A program made the position numbers and the translations under genes. DNA of 51,251 nt from Thermoanaerobaculum sp. (GTDB lineage: Bacteria > Acidobacteriota > Thermoanaerobaculia > Multivoradales > UBA5704), in contig JAJKHS010000074.1 of assembly GCA_021154885.1 (NCBI GenBank), positions 1-51,251 of the forward strand, read 5' to 3'. Each line of letters begins with the position of its first letter. The first letter of the stretch is position 1. The notes under the pieces are model-generated. The model had not been told where the DNA came from, did no database searches, and was given only the letters and a program-made list of their open reading frames with translations. Shown piece by piece: positions 8,330-16,585 of this stretch.

Positions 8330-9172
8330 ATGGCCGAGGGAGACGACACCAGGATCAGCGACGAGACGCTGATCGGCCGCACGGCGGCGGGAGACCGCTC
8401 CGCCTTCGAGCGGCTGGTCCGGCGCCATCAGGCGTCCGTGCACCGCTTCACCCGCGCTCTGGCGTACGACGACGCGGACGCCGAGCAGGCCCTGCAGGAG
8501 ATCTTCCTGGCCGCCTGGCGGGCGGCCGGCCGCTTCCGCTACGACGCCTCGGCCCGCACCTGGCTGCTGGCCATCGCCCGCCACGCCATCTACCGCCGGC
8601 ACCGGCGCTGGGCGGACGAGCCGGCCGGCTTCGCCTCCCTGCGGGAGTTGGGAGAGGCCGCCGGCTGGGGGAGCGAGGACGAGGCTTTCGTCGACCGCCT
8701 GGTCGACGGCGAGGTGCTGGCGCAGGCTCTCGCGTCGCTCTCTCCCGAGGACCGCGAGATCCTCATCCTGCGCGAGCTCGAGGGACTCTCCCACGAAGAG
8801 GCCGCCGGCGTGGCGGGCCTCGACGACGCCGCGGCCCGGGCCCGGCTGCACCGCGCCCGCCTGCGGCTGATGAAGAAGCTGCGGGAGGACCCCGATCATG
8901 GCGGTGATCGCAGGGCTCGCGAAGACCGGATCGTGGCCGGGCTCCACTGCGGCGAGGTGCTGGCCGACCTCACGGCCTTCCTGGACGGCGGGCTGCCGGC
9001 CGACCGGGTGCGCCGCATCCAGGAGCACGTGAAGGATTGCGAGGACTGCGAGCGCTTCGGCAGCGAGTTCTCCGCCGCGGTGTTCGCCCTGCGGGAGATC
9101 CTGCGCGAGCCGGCGCGCGACGAGGAGGCCGAGGCGCGCCTGCTGGCCCGCCTGCGCACGGAGATCGGGTGA
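8330..9172 (+). CDS. ECF sigma factor fused to zinc-finger anti-sigma domain
   Basis: This 280-residue single reading frame joins two normally separate proteins. Residues 10-185 hold sigma-70 region 2 (SAFERLVRRHQASVHRF, AEQALQEIFLAAWR) and region 4 (LSPEDREILILRELEGLSHEEAA...RLHRARLRLMKKL). The C-terminal about 80 residues read LHCGEVLADLTAFLDGG...HVKDCEDCERF. This is the Cys...His-x3-Cys-x2-Cys signature of zf-HC2 anti-sigma domains. The natural reading is a sigma factor with a built-in redox- or zinc-sensitive inhibitor, acting in the cytoplasm. The start could be TTG 8321 or ATG 8330, and neither has a good ribosome site; an AGGAG at about 8288 sits too far upstream. It ends 2 bases before the GNAT gene start (TGA-G-GTG), so the two are likely coupled. 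Confidence 0.88.
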   Translation: MAEGDDTRISDETLIGRTAAGDRSAFERLVRRHQASVHRFTRALAYDDADAEQALQEIFLAAWRAAGRFRYDASARTWLLAIARHAIYRRHRRWADEPAGFASLRELGEAAGWGSEDEAFVDRLVDGEVLAQALASLSPEDREILILRELEGLSHEEAAGVAGLDDAAARARLHRARLRLMKKLREDPDHGGDRRAREDRIVAGLHCGEVLADLTAFLDGGLPADRVRRIQEHVKDCEDCERFGSEFSAAVFALREILREPARDEEAEARLLARLRTEIG

Positions 9173-9173
9173 G

Positions 9174-9632
9174 GTGAGCGGCGCCCTCCACATCCGTTCC
9201 GGCGACGCCGGCGACGTGGCCACGATCGTCGACTTCCAGCTCCGCATGGCCCGCGAGACCGAGGGCCTGGAGCTCGACCGCGACACCGTCGTCCGCGGCG
9301 TGGCCGCCGTCCTCGCCGATGCCGCCAAGGGGAGCTACTGGCTGGCCGAGCGCGCCGGACGTATCGCCGGCTCGCTCCTCACCACCCGCGAATGGAGCGA
9401 CTGGCGCGACGGCACGGTGCTGTGGATCCAGTCCGTCTACGTGGTCCCCGAAGAGCGGGGCCGCGGCGTCTACCGCGCCCTTTACGAGCACCTGAAGCGC
9501 CGCGTCGAGGAGGACCCTGCCTTGAAGGGCCTCCGCCTCTACGTCGACCGGCGCAACGCCGCCGCGCAGCGGGTTTATGAGCGGCTGGGGATGACCCGCG
9601 AGCACTACGAGCTGTTCGAGTGGTTGAAGTAG
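9174..9632 (+). CDS. GNAT-family N-acetyltransferase
   Basis: This 152-residue protein starts at GTG 9174, one base after the sigma factor stop, which indicates translational coupling. It spans a full GNAT domain: an N-terminal IRSGDAGDVATIVDFQLRMA segment, then VYVVPEERGRGVYRALYEHL, the acetyl-CoA pyrophosphate-binding motif A (here R-G-R-G-V-Y in place of Q/RxxGxG/A). It ends with LYVDRRNAAAQRVYERLGM, typical of motif B. The acceptor substrate is unknown; small-molecule amines or protein N-termini are typical. The last 28 bases overlap the end of hsdS on the opposite strand, so the two genes share their 3' termini tail to tail. Confidence 0.88.
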   Translation: MSGALHIRSGDAGDVATIVDFQLRMARETEGLELDRDTVVRGVAAVLADAAKGSYWLAERAGRIAGSLLTTREWSDWRDGTVLWIQSVYVVPEERGRGVYRALYEHLKRRVEEDPALKGLRLYVDRRNAAAQRVYERLGMTREHYELFEWLK

Positions 9633-11689
9633 ACCCGCCCCTCCCGCACCTCCAGCTTCCCGTCCTGCACCGCCCACTGGAACACCCGCTCCATCCGCGC
9701 CCGGATGGCGAAGGTGACCTGGCTGTAGCCGAGATGGGCCGCGAGGTCGCGGACGAGGTCGCCCTGCTCCCGTTCGCCGTCGCGCTTCAACAGGGTCCGC
9801 GCCGCGTCCACGAGGAAACGGTATTCGTAGCGGCCGAAGGTCGGCGTGGCGCCGGCGAGGAGGTCGCCTTCGCGGGCCACGATGCGGCGTTCGACGGCGA
9901 TCTCCAGGTGCTTCTCCAGGCGGGCGCGCACACTTTTACCGAGCTTCGGGCAGCCCAGGCGCGCCGCCACCCGCTCGATCAGCGCCTCGCGCGGCAGGGC
10001 TCCGGCGCCCCAGCAGGCCTGGCGGACGGCGGCCAGAATGGCCCCGGAGACCGCCTCTTCGCTCAACGCCTCACCCTCCATCCCCGCTCGGGCCAGGCGC
10101 TCGGCGCCGATGCGGTCGAGGACGTCCGCCGCCGGCTCGAAGCCCCGTCCCTCGCCGCGCGCCAGCTCGGCCTCGGTGGGTACCAGCTCGCCGCGCACGG
10201 CGCGCCCCAGGATCGTCCGCCACAGCTTGTGGGCCCGCTCGTCGGCCACCGCCACCTGCCGCTCCACCTTGTCGGCGAAGGCGAAGAGCTCCTCGATGCG
10301 CCGCACGATCTCGTGCTGCTCGGCGAGCGACGGCGCCGGCACCGGCAGGGTGAGCAGCCGCGAGACGTTGATGTTCGACTGGCTGACGCAGTCCGTTCGC
10401 ACCGTCCGCGCCCAGCGCCGGCCCCACGGCGAGGTGATCCAGCCGCAGGCGTAGCGGGGGGAGATCAGGCTCTCGTCGCACTGGATGCGCACCAGGTAGG
10501 AGGCGAAGACGGCCTCGAGATCGAGATCGAAGACCGCGGCCTTGCCCACCAGCTCGGGGCTGTTCGTGCGGTTGAACAGGACGTCGCCCCGCCGCACCCG
10601 GTAGGCCTCGGCGTCCGCCGCCTTGAGGCTCACGTACTTGAGGTCGCCGGCGTCGATCCGCCCCTCCTGGATGTTGCCCATGCGCAGCATGGCGACGCCA
10701 TTCTTCGCGTCGCTGTCCGCCTTCACCGACAGGCCGTACTGGGCGCGGCGGATGACGTCGTTGAGCGCGACCAGGCACCACCCCTCTGGGACCTCCGGCG
10801 GCTCCAGCGGCTCGGGCGCGTGCCAGGGCGTGCGTTCGAGGTTCTTCGGCCGGCGCGGCGCCCGGCGGTCGTAGGCTTCGGCATCGCAGCAGGCGCGGCG
10901 GTACTCCTGGCGGCGGAGAGCGAAGGCCCTCTCCAGGCGGCTATCGAAGCGATTGAGGGGGTCGAGGGCCGGCTGCCCGGCACGCCAGTCCTCCGTCAAC
11001 CGGCCCGCATAGGCGGCGGCGAGGACCGATTGGCGCAGGCGCCGGAGGATCTCCGGCAGGCTCGCCAGGGACTCGAGGGCCCGCTGCACCGGCGCCAGCA
11101 GCTCCCGGGCTTTCGCCACGATCCGCGCCTGCTCGGCCAAAGGGGGGAGAGGGAGGATTACCCCCGAGAGGAAGCTCTTGAAGTTGAGGTTGCGGATGTT
11201 CGTCGTCTGCGTCTGGTACTCGTCGAACGCGCCGGCCAGATAGAGGTGGTTGAGGACGAGGTGGACATAGCCGGGATCGACCTCGGGGTGGATCCGCATC
11301 TGGCGGCAGAAGTTGGCGCAGACGAGGGGTGCGTCGGCGCGGGCGAGCGCCTCCTCGTCGATGAGCAGCGTGCGGCCCACCGGCTGGCCGGCGCCGCCGC
11401 CCGAGACCTCCACCACCAGGTCGCCCACGGCCAACCGGCGCTTGGCCAGGCTCGTGCGCTTGATGGTCCGCAGCGCGGCCGTGGTCCCCTTGGCGCGGTG
11501 CCAGTCGCGGAACTCGGTGCCGCGCACGACGCGCACCCGCACCAGGTCCGTCTCCGCGGCCTCGGGCGCCTCGCCCCACTCGCCGCCCAGGACATAGACG
11601 GCGATCTCCTCCAGGGTGGCCAGCGACCACCCCTCGGGCAGCTCACCTTCGCGCCGGCCGATCTCCCAATCGGAGACCGCGCTCGTCAC
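9605..11689 (-). CDS. hsdS: Type I restriction-modification specificity subunit with C-terminal extension
   Basis: This 694-residue protein starts at GTG 11689, overlapping the hsdM stop (GTGA), so the pair is translationally coupled. Two target-recognition domains are visible. TRD1 (about 18-195) ends in SFLSGVILPLPPLAEQARIV; TRD2 (about 300-465) ends in LPVPAPSLAEQHEIV. Each is followed by a conserved helical spacer (RQSVLAAAYAGRLT, then RTILGRAVRGELVP). HsdS normally ends near residue 535 (DVLDRIGAERLA). This one continues for another 155 residues with two similar-looking helical/winged-helix segments (about 545-615 and 620-690), reminiscent of the DUF3320-type domain of large helicase proteins. 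HsdS determines the bipartite DNA target and recruits HsdM. The last codons overlap the GNAT gene on the other strand. No hsdR is present nearby. Confidence 0.92.
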   Translation of the reverse strand: MTSAVSDWEIGRREGELPEGWSLATLEEIAVYVLGGEWGEAPEAAETDLVRVRVVRGTEFRDWHRAKGTTAALRTIKRTSLAKRRLAVGDLVVEVSGGGAGQPVGRTLLIDEEALARADAPLVCANFCRQMRIHPEVDPGYVHLVLNHLYLAGAFDEYQTQTTNIRNLNFKSFLSGVILPLPPLAEQARIVAKARELLAPVQRALESLASLPEILRRLRQSVLAAAYAGRLTEDWRAGQPALDPLNRFDSRLERAFALRRQEYRRACCDAEAYDRRAPRRPKNLERTPWHAPEPLEPPEVPEGWCLVALNDVIRRAQYGLSVKADSDAKNGVAMLRMGNIQEGRIDAGDLKYVSLKAADAEAYRVRRGDVLFNRTNSPELVGKAAVFDLDLEAVFASYLVRIQCDESLISPRYACGWITSPWGRRWARTVRTDCVSQSNINVSRLLTLPVPAPSLAEQHEIVRRIEELFAFADKVERQVAVADERAHKLWRTILGRAVRGELVPTEAELARGEGRGFEPAADVLDRIGAERLARAGMEGEALSEEAVSGAILAAVRQACWGAGALPREALIERVAARLGCPKLGKSVRARLEKHLEIAVERRIVAREGDLLAGATPTFGRYEYRFLVDAARTLLKRDGEREQGDLVRDLAAHLGYSQVTFAIRARMERVFQWAVQDGKLEVREGRVYFNHSNSS

Positions 11690-13158
11690 GAGCCACCCTG
11701 CAGCACTCGCGGCCGCTTCGGCTCCGCGTCGTCTTCGAGCAGCAAGAGAATGGAGGACAGCTCCGCGACGGCCTTCCGGAGCTCGGCGATGGCCTCCGTC
11801 GCCAGCTCCTCGGGCTCGGGCAGCTCGTCCCCCAGCGACTCCTCCCGCAGCCACTTGAGGCCGTCGATCTTGAAGTCGTGAGCACGGACCTCGGCCATGG
11901 AGAACGGCCGCCAGCGGTCCTCCCGCGGGTCCGCTGCCGCGCGCCGGGAGCCGCCGTGGGGATCGCGGCCGTAGCACTCCTCGAACGCGCGCAGGTGCTC
12001 GTGGGTCAGCGGCCGGTCCTTCTTCGTGATGCGTGGCACGTTGGTGCGCGCGTCATAGACCCACACCGTCTCCGTGGGTTGCCCCTTGGTGAAGAAGACC
12101 ACGTTGGTCTTGGTCCCCGCGCTGTAGGGTGTGAACGTGCCGTTGGGCAGGCGGAGCACCGTGTGCAGGTTGCAGTCGTGGGTGAGCTGCCGGAACACCT
12201 CGCCCGCCTGATCGGCGAACAGGCAGTTGTCGGGCACGATCACGGCCGCCCGGCCGCCCGACTTCAGCAGCGTCATCACGTGCTGCAGGAAGTTGAGCTG
12301 CTTGTTCGACGTCTTGACCGCCAGATCGCCGCGCTCCGGCGCCTGGTTCGCCCCTTTGTTGCCGAACGGCGGATTGGTAAGCACCACGTCGAACCGCCGC
12401 TCGTCCGGGATCTGGGCGATGGAGTCCCCCTGCTTGATCACCGGCTCCAACTCGTGCAGGAAGAGGTTCATCAACGCCAGCCGCCATGGACGGATCACCA
12501 GCTCCTGCCCGAAGTAGGTGCCGCGCCGCACCCGCTGGAGCAGCTCCGCGTCGCGGGCGCCCTCCCGGGATTCGGCCAGGAACCACTCGTAGGCCACCAC
12601 CAGGAAGCCGCCCGTGCCGCACGCCGGATCACAGATCGTGAAGTCCGGGTTCTCGCGCGGGTCCGGACGCACGCAGCGCACGATGGACTGGATCAGCCGC
12701 CGCGGCGTGAAATACTGTCCGGCGCCCTTCTTGCCTTCGCTCGCCGCTTTTTCGAGCAGCCCCTCGAACACCGCGGCCTTGAGGTCCACCTCCAGCGCGG
12801 ACCACTCCCTCTCGTCGATGAGATCGATCAACCGCTTGAGGTTCGCCGGGTTGTTGAAGCGCGACATGGCTTCCTTGAAGATGTCGCCCAGCAGGCCCTG
12901 CTGGCGGCCCAGCGTGTTCAGCACGCCCGTGTAGTGGTCGATGAGCGACGCCGGCTCCTCGCCCGAGAGCGCCGGCCACGAGCAGTCGAACGCCTTACCC
13001 TCCTCCTGCACGACAAAGCGCCTCAGATCGATCCCCCGCTCGTCGGCCATCTTGAGGAAGAGCAGACAGGTGATCTGTTCGATGTAGTCGCCGTAATCGA
13101 TGCCGTCATGACGCAGCGTGTGGCAGAAGCCCCAGAATTTCTGGACGACATCGCTCAT
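11686..13158 (-). CDS. hsdM: Type I restriction-modification DNA methyltransferase subunit
   Basis: This 490-residue N6-adenine methyltransferase uses S-adenosylmethionine. The N-terminal bundle begins VQKFWGFCHTLRHDGIDYGDY, typical of HsdM_N. Methylase motif I is DPACGTGGF (177-185) and the catalytic motif IV is NPPFG (262-266). TPRRLIQSIVRCVRP precedes motif I as usual. I chose ATG 13158 because it matches the usual HsdM beginning. In-frame upstream starts exist (for example ATG 13228) but would add an unlikely tail; GGGGGATGAG lies upstream of 13158. HsdM acts as a (HsdM)2HsdS complex. Because no hsdR follows, this may be a methylation-only (epigenetic) system, unless hsdR is unlinked. Confidence 0.93.
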   Translation of the reverse strand: MSDVVQKFWGFCHTLRHDGIDYGDYIEQITCLLFLKMADERGIDLRRFVVQEEGKAFDCSWPALSGEEPASLIDHYTGVLNTLGRQQGLLGDIFKEAMSRFNNPANLKRLIDLIDEREWSALEVDLKAAVFEGLLEKAASEGKKGAGQYFTPRRLIQSIVRCVRPDPRENPDFTICDPACGTGGFLVVAYEWFLAESREGARDAELLQRVRRGTYFGQELVIRPWRLALMNLFLHELEPVIKQGDSIAQIPDERRFDVVLTNPPFGNKGANQAPERGDLAVKTSNKQLNFLQHVMTLLKSGGRAAVIVPDNCLFADQAGEVFRQLTHDCNLHTVLRLPNGTFTPYSAGTKTNVVFFTKGQPTETVWVYDARTNVPRITKKDRPLTHEHLRAFEECYGRDPHGGSRRAAADPREDRWRPFSMAEVRAHDFKIDGLKWLREESLGDELPEPEELATEAIAELRKAVAELSSILLLLEDDAEPKRPRVLQGGS

Positions 13159-13331
13159 GGGCCGAGTCTCATCCCCCTTCTTAAATCGTTGGAGGCGTGG
13201 AACGGCTGAGTATCGTAGCGGATCGGTCATGGATATTGAAGAGCGTGTGAAGAAGGGTGAAATGAGAGGTCTCCGGCAAACCATATGTTTTCGCCGGTCG
13301 ACGCGTGTTCCATTTTGACGCGACGAACCAT

Positions 13332-14132
13332 CTAGTGGTTCTTCCTTTCGAATCCCGGGGCGATCACAGTCGCCGGCAGATGGCGCCGCTGTTGCGCCAG
13401 CGCCCAGCCGCCCCAGGCGAAGGCGGCGAGCATCAGCACGCGGCCGAGCGCATAGGAGAGATTGCCCAGCGTCGTGTCGTAGGGCATCAGGTTCAAAGTT
13501 CCCAGGATGTTCTCCCAGTCGTGATAGCCGGGGACGTCGCGGCCGGTGACGCCGCCCAGCAGCAGGAGCGATCCGGAGCGTGCGTCGGCGACATAGGGCG
13601 CGATGTCCATGAAATTCTCCGCCAGCCACCAGAGGCCCACCGCGGCGCCGAATGGATCGCGGTTGCGCAAAAGGAAGACCCCCAGGCAGATCGCGGGGAT
13701 GAGGAGCTGGCCCAGGGTGCCGCCCAGCACCCGCACGAATTCGCCGAACGGCGAGAACAGCACGTGCCCCGCCTCATGGAACGGCAGATTGATCAGATGC
13801 ATGAACGAGCGGGCCACGTAATCGTCCTTGACCGACGACAGGAGGAACCGCCAGCCCCAGAGGAAGAGGCACGCCGCGAGCGCCGACCGGCCCCAGAAAT
13901 AGATGGGCTCCACCTCTCTGTCGTCCGCCGGCAGCAGCAGCTCCCGCCACCACTCCCACCCCTTCAGCTCCTCCGGCTCCGCGCTCGCCACGGCCGCCGG
14001 GCGCGGCCGGTAGACGCTTCCGGCGCTCCCCTCGGCGGCGTGCAACTCGTGCCAGCGGGCGAAGACGATGCCGCAATGGACGCACTCCGGGTTCCCGTCC
14101 GGCTGGTCGAGCTGGCACTTGGGGCAGAGCAT
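13332..14132 (-). CDS. Zinc-ribbon membrane protein with HExxH motif (M50-like)
   Basis: This 266-residue protein begins with a short zinc ribbon (CPKC at 3-6, CVHC at 17-20). After a soluble linker come several hydrophobic spans (about 82-98, 135-160, 165-180 and 220-240). HEAGH at 119-123 is a gluzincin-type metal-binding motif placed at the edge of a membrane span, as in site-2 protease-like M50 proteins. A further glutamate or aspartate ligand could come from LAENFMD or from HDWEN. It is therefore probably an inner-membrane metalloprotease or a catalytically altered relative. The substrate is unknown. It is the last of three minus-strand genes here, 54 bases after the next zinc-ribbon gene. 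Confidence 0.75.
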   Translation of the reverse strand: MLCPKCQLDQPDGNPECVHCGIVFARWHELHAAEGSAGSVYRPRPAAVASAEPEELKGWEWWRELLLPADDREVEPIYFWGRSALAACLFLWGWRFLLSSVKDDYVARSFMHLINLPFHEAGHVLFSPFGEFVRVLGGTLGQLLIPAICLGVFLLRNRDPFGAAVGLWWLAENFMDIAPYVADARSGSLLLLGGVTGRDVPGYHDWENILGTLNLMPYDTTLGNLSYALGRVLMLAAFAWGGWALAQQRRHLPATVIAPGFERKNH

Positions 14133-14186
14133 GGATGCGGCAATGGTACAGCGCTCCCGGCAAAACTCGAAGAGCGCGCTTGAGCC

Positions 14187-15254
14187 TCACTCGTCCCCTC
14201 CTACCTCCACCACCTCGCCATCGCTCTTCACCTTCCCCTTGTAGCTGCGCCCCTCTTCGAGGCGCCTCCAGGCCTGCTCGTCGGGGGCGCGGTAGTGGGC
14301 GGGCCTGCCGTCGGCATCCTTGAAGAGGACCTCGTAGAGCTCCTGGCGGCCGGATTCGCGCTGCTTAGGGGCGAGGCCGGGGTCGGGCCAGGCCGGGGCG
14401 AGGCCGCCGCCCTCGGCTCTGGCTTCGCGGTCGCGCACCCATTTCTCGATCTCGTAGCGGATGCGCTGGCGGTAGACGGGCTGCTCGCGGTAGACCGGCT
14501 CCTGGTAAGTCTCCTGGTGGGAGCGGTCCTGGTAGACGGGACGGTCCTGATAGACGTCCTGGAAGTAGCCGTTGCCGAGGTCGCGGGTGCCGGTCTTCAC
14601 CCGCTGGGTGCCGGTCTGGACTCGCTCGGTGACAGTGCGGGTCCGGGTCCGGGTGCCGGTCTGGATACGGTCGACGTGGTGGACTTCGCGCGAGCTGCCG
14701 AGGACGCGGGCGCCGGACGGCACCTCCCCTTCCCAGGCCTGCTCGGCGACCGGCTTCTGGACCTCGACGGCGATCGTCCGCGCCCAATGGTGGCCGGTGA
14801 CCGTGAGGGTGGTCGACTTCGGCCGGCCGAGAAAGATCAGGAGGACGACGAGCCCCAGCAGGCCCAGGCAGCCGAGGCCGAAGCCCTTCTTCCAGAAGGA
14901 GCCTCCTCCCCGGACCGGCACGGCGAGCGGCTGTGGCCCCGGCGTGGCCGGTTTCTCGTTCAGCGGGTGGTCGACGACCGCGCGCGTCCTGGCGCCGTCG
15001 CGGGGGGCGCCGCAGCCGGAGCAGAAGGCGTTGGCGGCGGGGTTGTCGGCATTGCAGTAGGGGCAGATCCAGTCCGCACCCGCCTGGGACCGCTTCAGGG
15101 CCTCGGCGTCGGTCACCTCCGGCGCCTCGTCCGGCAGATAGAACTTGACGTCCGGGCCGCGGGGACGGCCGCAGCCGCCGCAGAACTTCTCCGGTCCCCG
15201 GTTCCCTTTCCGGCCACAGGCCGGGCAATCCCAAGCGCCTTCGCGGATGGCCAT
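14187..15254 (-). CDS. Double zinc-ribbon membrane protein with Tyr/Gln-rich repeats
   Basis: This 355-residue protein has two zinc ribbons: Cys10/13/25/28 and Cys64/67/78/81. A single hydrophobic span lies at about 124-143. The outer domain includes LTVTGHHWARTIAVE, then a repetitive stretch (about 195-275) built from short units such as TGTRTRT, VQTGTQ, YQDRPVYQDR, ETYQEPVYREQPVYRQR, ending RYEIEKWV. I remember the same architecture (zinc ribbon, TM span, HxYE/VYxxxPVY repeats, YEIDKW) in uncharacterised membrane proteins of several phyla. It may sense envelope state or scaffold a complex, but its function is unknown. Its 3' neighbour also begins with a zinc ribbon, which suggests a shared pathway. 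Confidence 0.72.
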   Translation of the reverse strand: MAIREGAWDCPACGRKGNRGPEKFCGGCGRPRGPDVKFYLPDEAPEVTDAEALKRSQAGADWICPYCNADNPAANAFCSGCGAPRDGARTRAVVDHPLNEKPATPGPQPLAVPVRGGGSFWKKGFGLGCLGLLGLVVLLIFLGRPKSTTLTVTGHHWARTIAVEVQKPVAEQAWEGEVPSGARVLGSSREVHHVDRIQTGTRTRTRTVTERVQTGTQRVKTGTRDLGNGYFQDVYQDRPVYQDRSHQETYQEPVYREQPVYRQRIRYEIEKWVRDREARAEGGGLAPAWPDPGLAPKQRESGRQELYEVLFKDADGRPAHYRAPDEQAWRRLEEGRSYKGKVKSDGEVVEVGGDE

Positions 15255-15290
15255 GGTCGAGCCTCACCCCGGCCTTGAAAAAGAAGCCGG

Positions 15291-15845
15291 TCAGCCGCCC
15301 AGCAGGGCCTTCTTGAAGTCCTCGCCGGGATCCGGCTTGGGGCCGATCCAGGTGGAGAGGATGGCGTCGGCCGTGGGCTTGCCGGGGAGCGTGCCCTTCA
15401 CCTTGCCGTTGACCTGGACCTCGGTGCCGTCGCCCGGGACGTAGGTCAGCACCAGCTCGTTCCCCTTCTTGATGGGCTCCATCCAACCGCAGAGGGTGGT
15501 GAACGCCTTCTTCACCTCGGCGGGAGCGTTGGGGGTGTTCAGCGACAGGCCGTCGTTCCAGGCGTCGCACATCTGCTCCTTGCTGACGCCGTAGAGGAAG
15601 TGCATCACCTGCCGCCGCGGGGTGTCGGCGCCGAGGATCTTGGCCGCGGACTTCTCCTTCTGGGGGAGGTAGAGCCCGGCCACATACACCTTGATGAAGA
15701 ACTTCGTGCGCAGGGCGATGCCGTTGAGCACCAGGCTCTGCCCCTTCACCTCCGCCTTGTCGGGGAGGTTGACCCCGGCGAGGGTGGTGGCGCCGGCGGA
15801 CACCGTGAGGAGCAGGGAGAGGAGGGCGGAGTATAGAATTCGCAT
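15291..15845 (-). CDS. Secreted chalcone-isomerase-like protein
   Basis: This 184-residue protein starts at ATG 15845 with GGAGG seven bases upstream. A signal peptide is evident (MRILYSALLSLLLTVSAGA-TT). The mature region contains LNGIALRTKFFIKVYVAGLYLPQK, the core of the bacterial chalcone-isomerase-like domain (PF16036). It is followed by a helix and DTPRRQVMHFLYGVSKEQMCDAWNDGL. Bacterial members of this fold are not known to make flavonoids and probably bind hydrophobic ligands such as fatty acids in the periplasm. It is 36 bases upstream of the zinc-ribbon gene and divergent from the sigma factor at 15945. A longer in-frame extension to 16475 is an overlap artefact. Confidence 0.8.
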   Translation of the reverse strand: MRILYSALLSLLLTVSAGATTLAGVNLPDKAEVKGQSLVLNGIALRTKFFIKVYVAGLYLPQKEKSAAKILGADTPRRQVMHFLYGVSKEQMCDAWNDGLSLNTPNAPAEVKKAFTTLCGWMEPIKKGNELVLTYVPGDGTEVQVNGKVKGTLPGKPTADAILSTWIGPKPDPGEDFKKALLGG

Positions 15846-15944
15846 CGGTTCCTCCAACGACGTTTGGCTCTTTGGGGAGCGTCTGGCGGAGAGTCTAGCC
15901 GAATCCGCGGCAACCCCGCCCGGGCCCGGCCGTATCTGCCCACG

Positions 15945-16559
15945 ATGGTTGACCACGTAAAAACGGACGCCGAGCTGGTCGCCAGCACTCTGCGGGGCTC
16001 CCAGGACGCCTTCCGCGAGCTGGTGGTGCGGTTCGAGCGCCCGGTCTACAGCCTGGTGCAGCGCATGGTCCAGGATCCGGCGACGGCCGAGGACCTGGCG
16101 CAGGAGGTCTTCGTCAAGGCCTACCGCCGCCTCGACAGCTACGATCCGCAGTGGAAGTTCTCGAGCTGGCTGTTCAAGATCGCGCACAATACGACCATCG
16201 ACCACCTCCGCCGGGGGGTGCCGGAGACGGTGCCCCTGGAGTCCGAGGAGGAGGGCCGGGCGGACCTCTCCGCGATGCTGGCGGACGAGGCGGCCGAGAG
16301 CCCCGCGGCGGCGGCGGAGCGGCGGGACCTCGCCCGCTCGCTGGAGCGTGCCATCTCCCGCCTGCGGCCGGAGTACCGCCAGGCCGTTCTCATGTTCTAC
16401 GCTCACGGCGCCTCGTACCAGGAGATCTGCGAGGCCACCGGGCTGCCTCTCGGCACGGTGAAGACCAACCTCCACCGGGCCCGCAAGGAGCTCGCCCAGG
16501 CCATGACCGCCCTCGGCTGGGGCCCGGAGAGTGAAACCGGGAACGTGCGGGCCTCGTAG
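15945..16559 (+). CDS. RpoE-type ECF sigma factor
   Basis: This 204-residue RNA polymerase sigma factor starts at ATG 15945. Region 2 reads FRELVVRFERPVYSLVQRMV...AEDLAQEVFVKAYRRL, with YDPQWKFSSWLFKIAHNTTIDHLRR forming the -10 recognition helices. Region 4 reads LRPEYRQAVLMFYAHGASYQEICEATGLPLGTVKTNLHRARKEL. These features place it in the ECF group. It is the first gene of an operon with a membrane anti-sigma-like protein (26 bases downstream) and a bactofilin-like membrane protein, so it probably responds to envelope state. It is divergent from the chalcone-isomerase-like gene at 99 bases. An acidic stretch (SEEEGRADLSAMLADEAAES) links regions 2 and 4. Confidence 0.9.
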   Translation: MVDHVKTDAELVASTLRGSQDAFRELVVRFERPVYSLVQRMVQDPATAEDLAQEVFVKAYRRLDSYDPQWKFSSWLFKIAHNTTIDHLRRGVPETVPLESEEEGRADLSAMLADEAAESPAAAAERRDLARSLERAISRLRPEYRQAVLMFYAHGASYQEICEATGLPLGTVKTNLHRARKELAQAMTALGWGPESETGNVRAS

Positions 16560-16585
16560 GGCGAGTCATAAGGAGAAATGACGGA

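Noticed and set aside
13159-13331. Extended N-terminus for HsdM (up to 13629)
   Set aside because: The usual HsdM start is at 13158; the extension overlaps the neighbouring zinc-ribbon gene and lacks support.
14187-15254. Selected as a collagen-like or mobile repeat gene because of TGTRTRT-like repeats
   Set aside because: Zinc ribbons, a TM span and the YEIEKW ending fit a known uncharacterised membrane protein family better.
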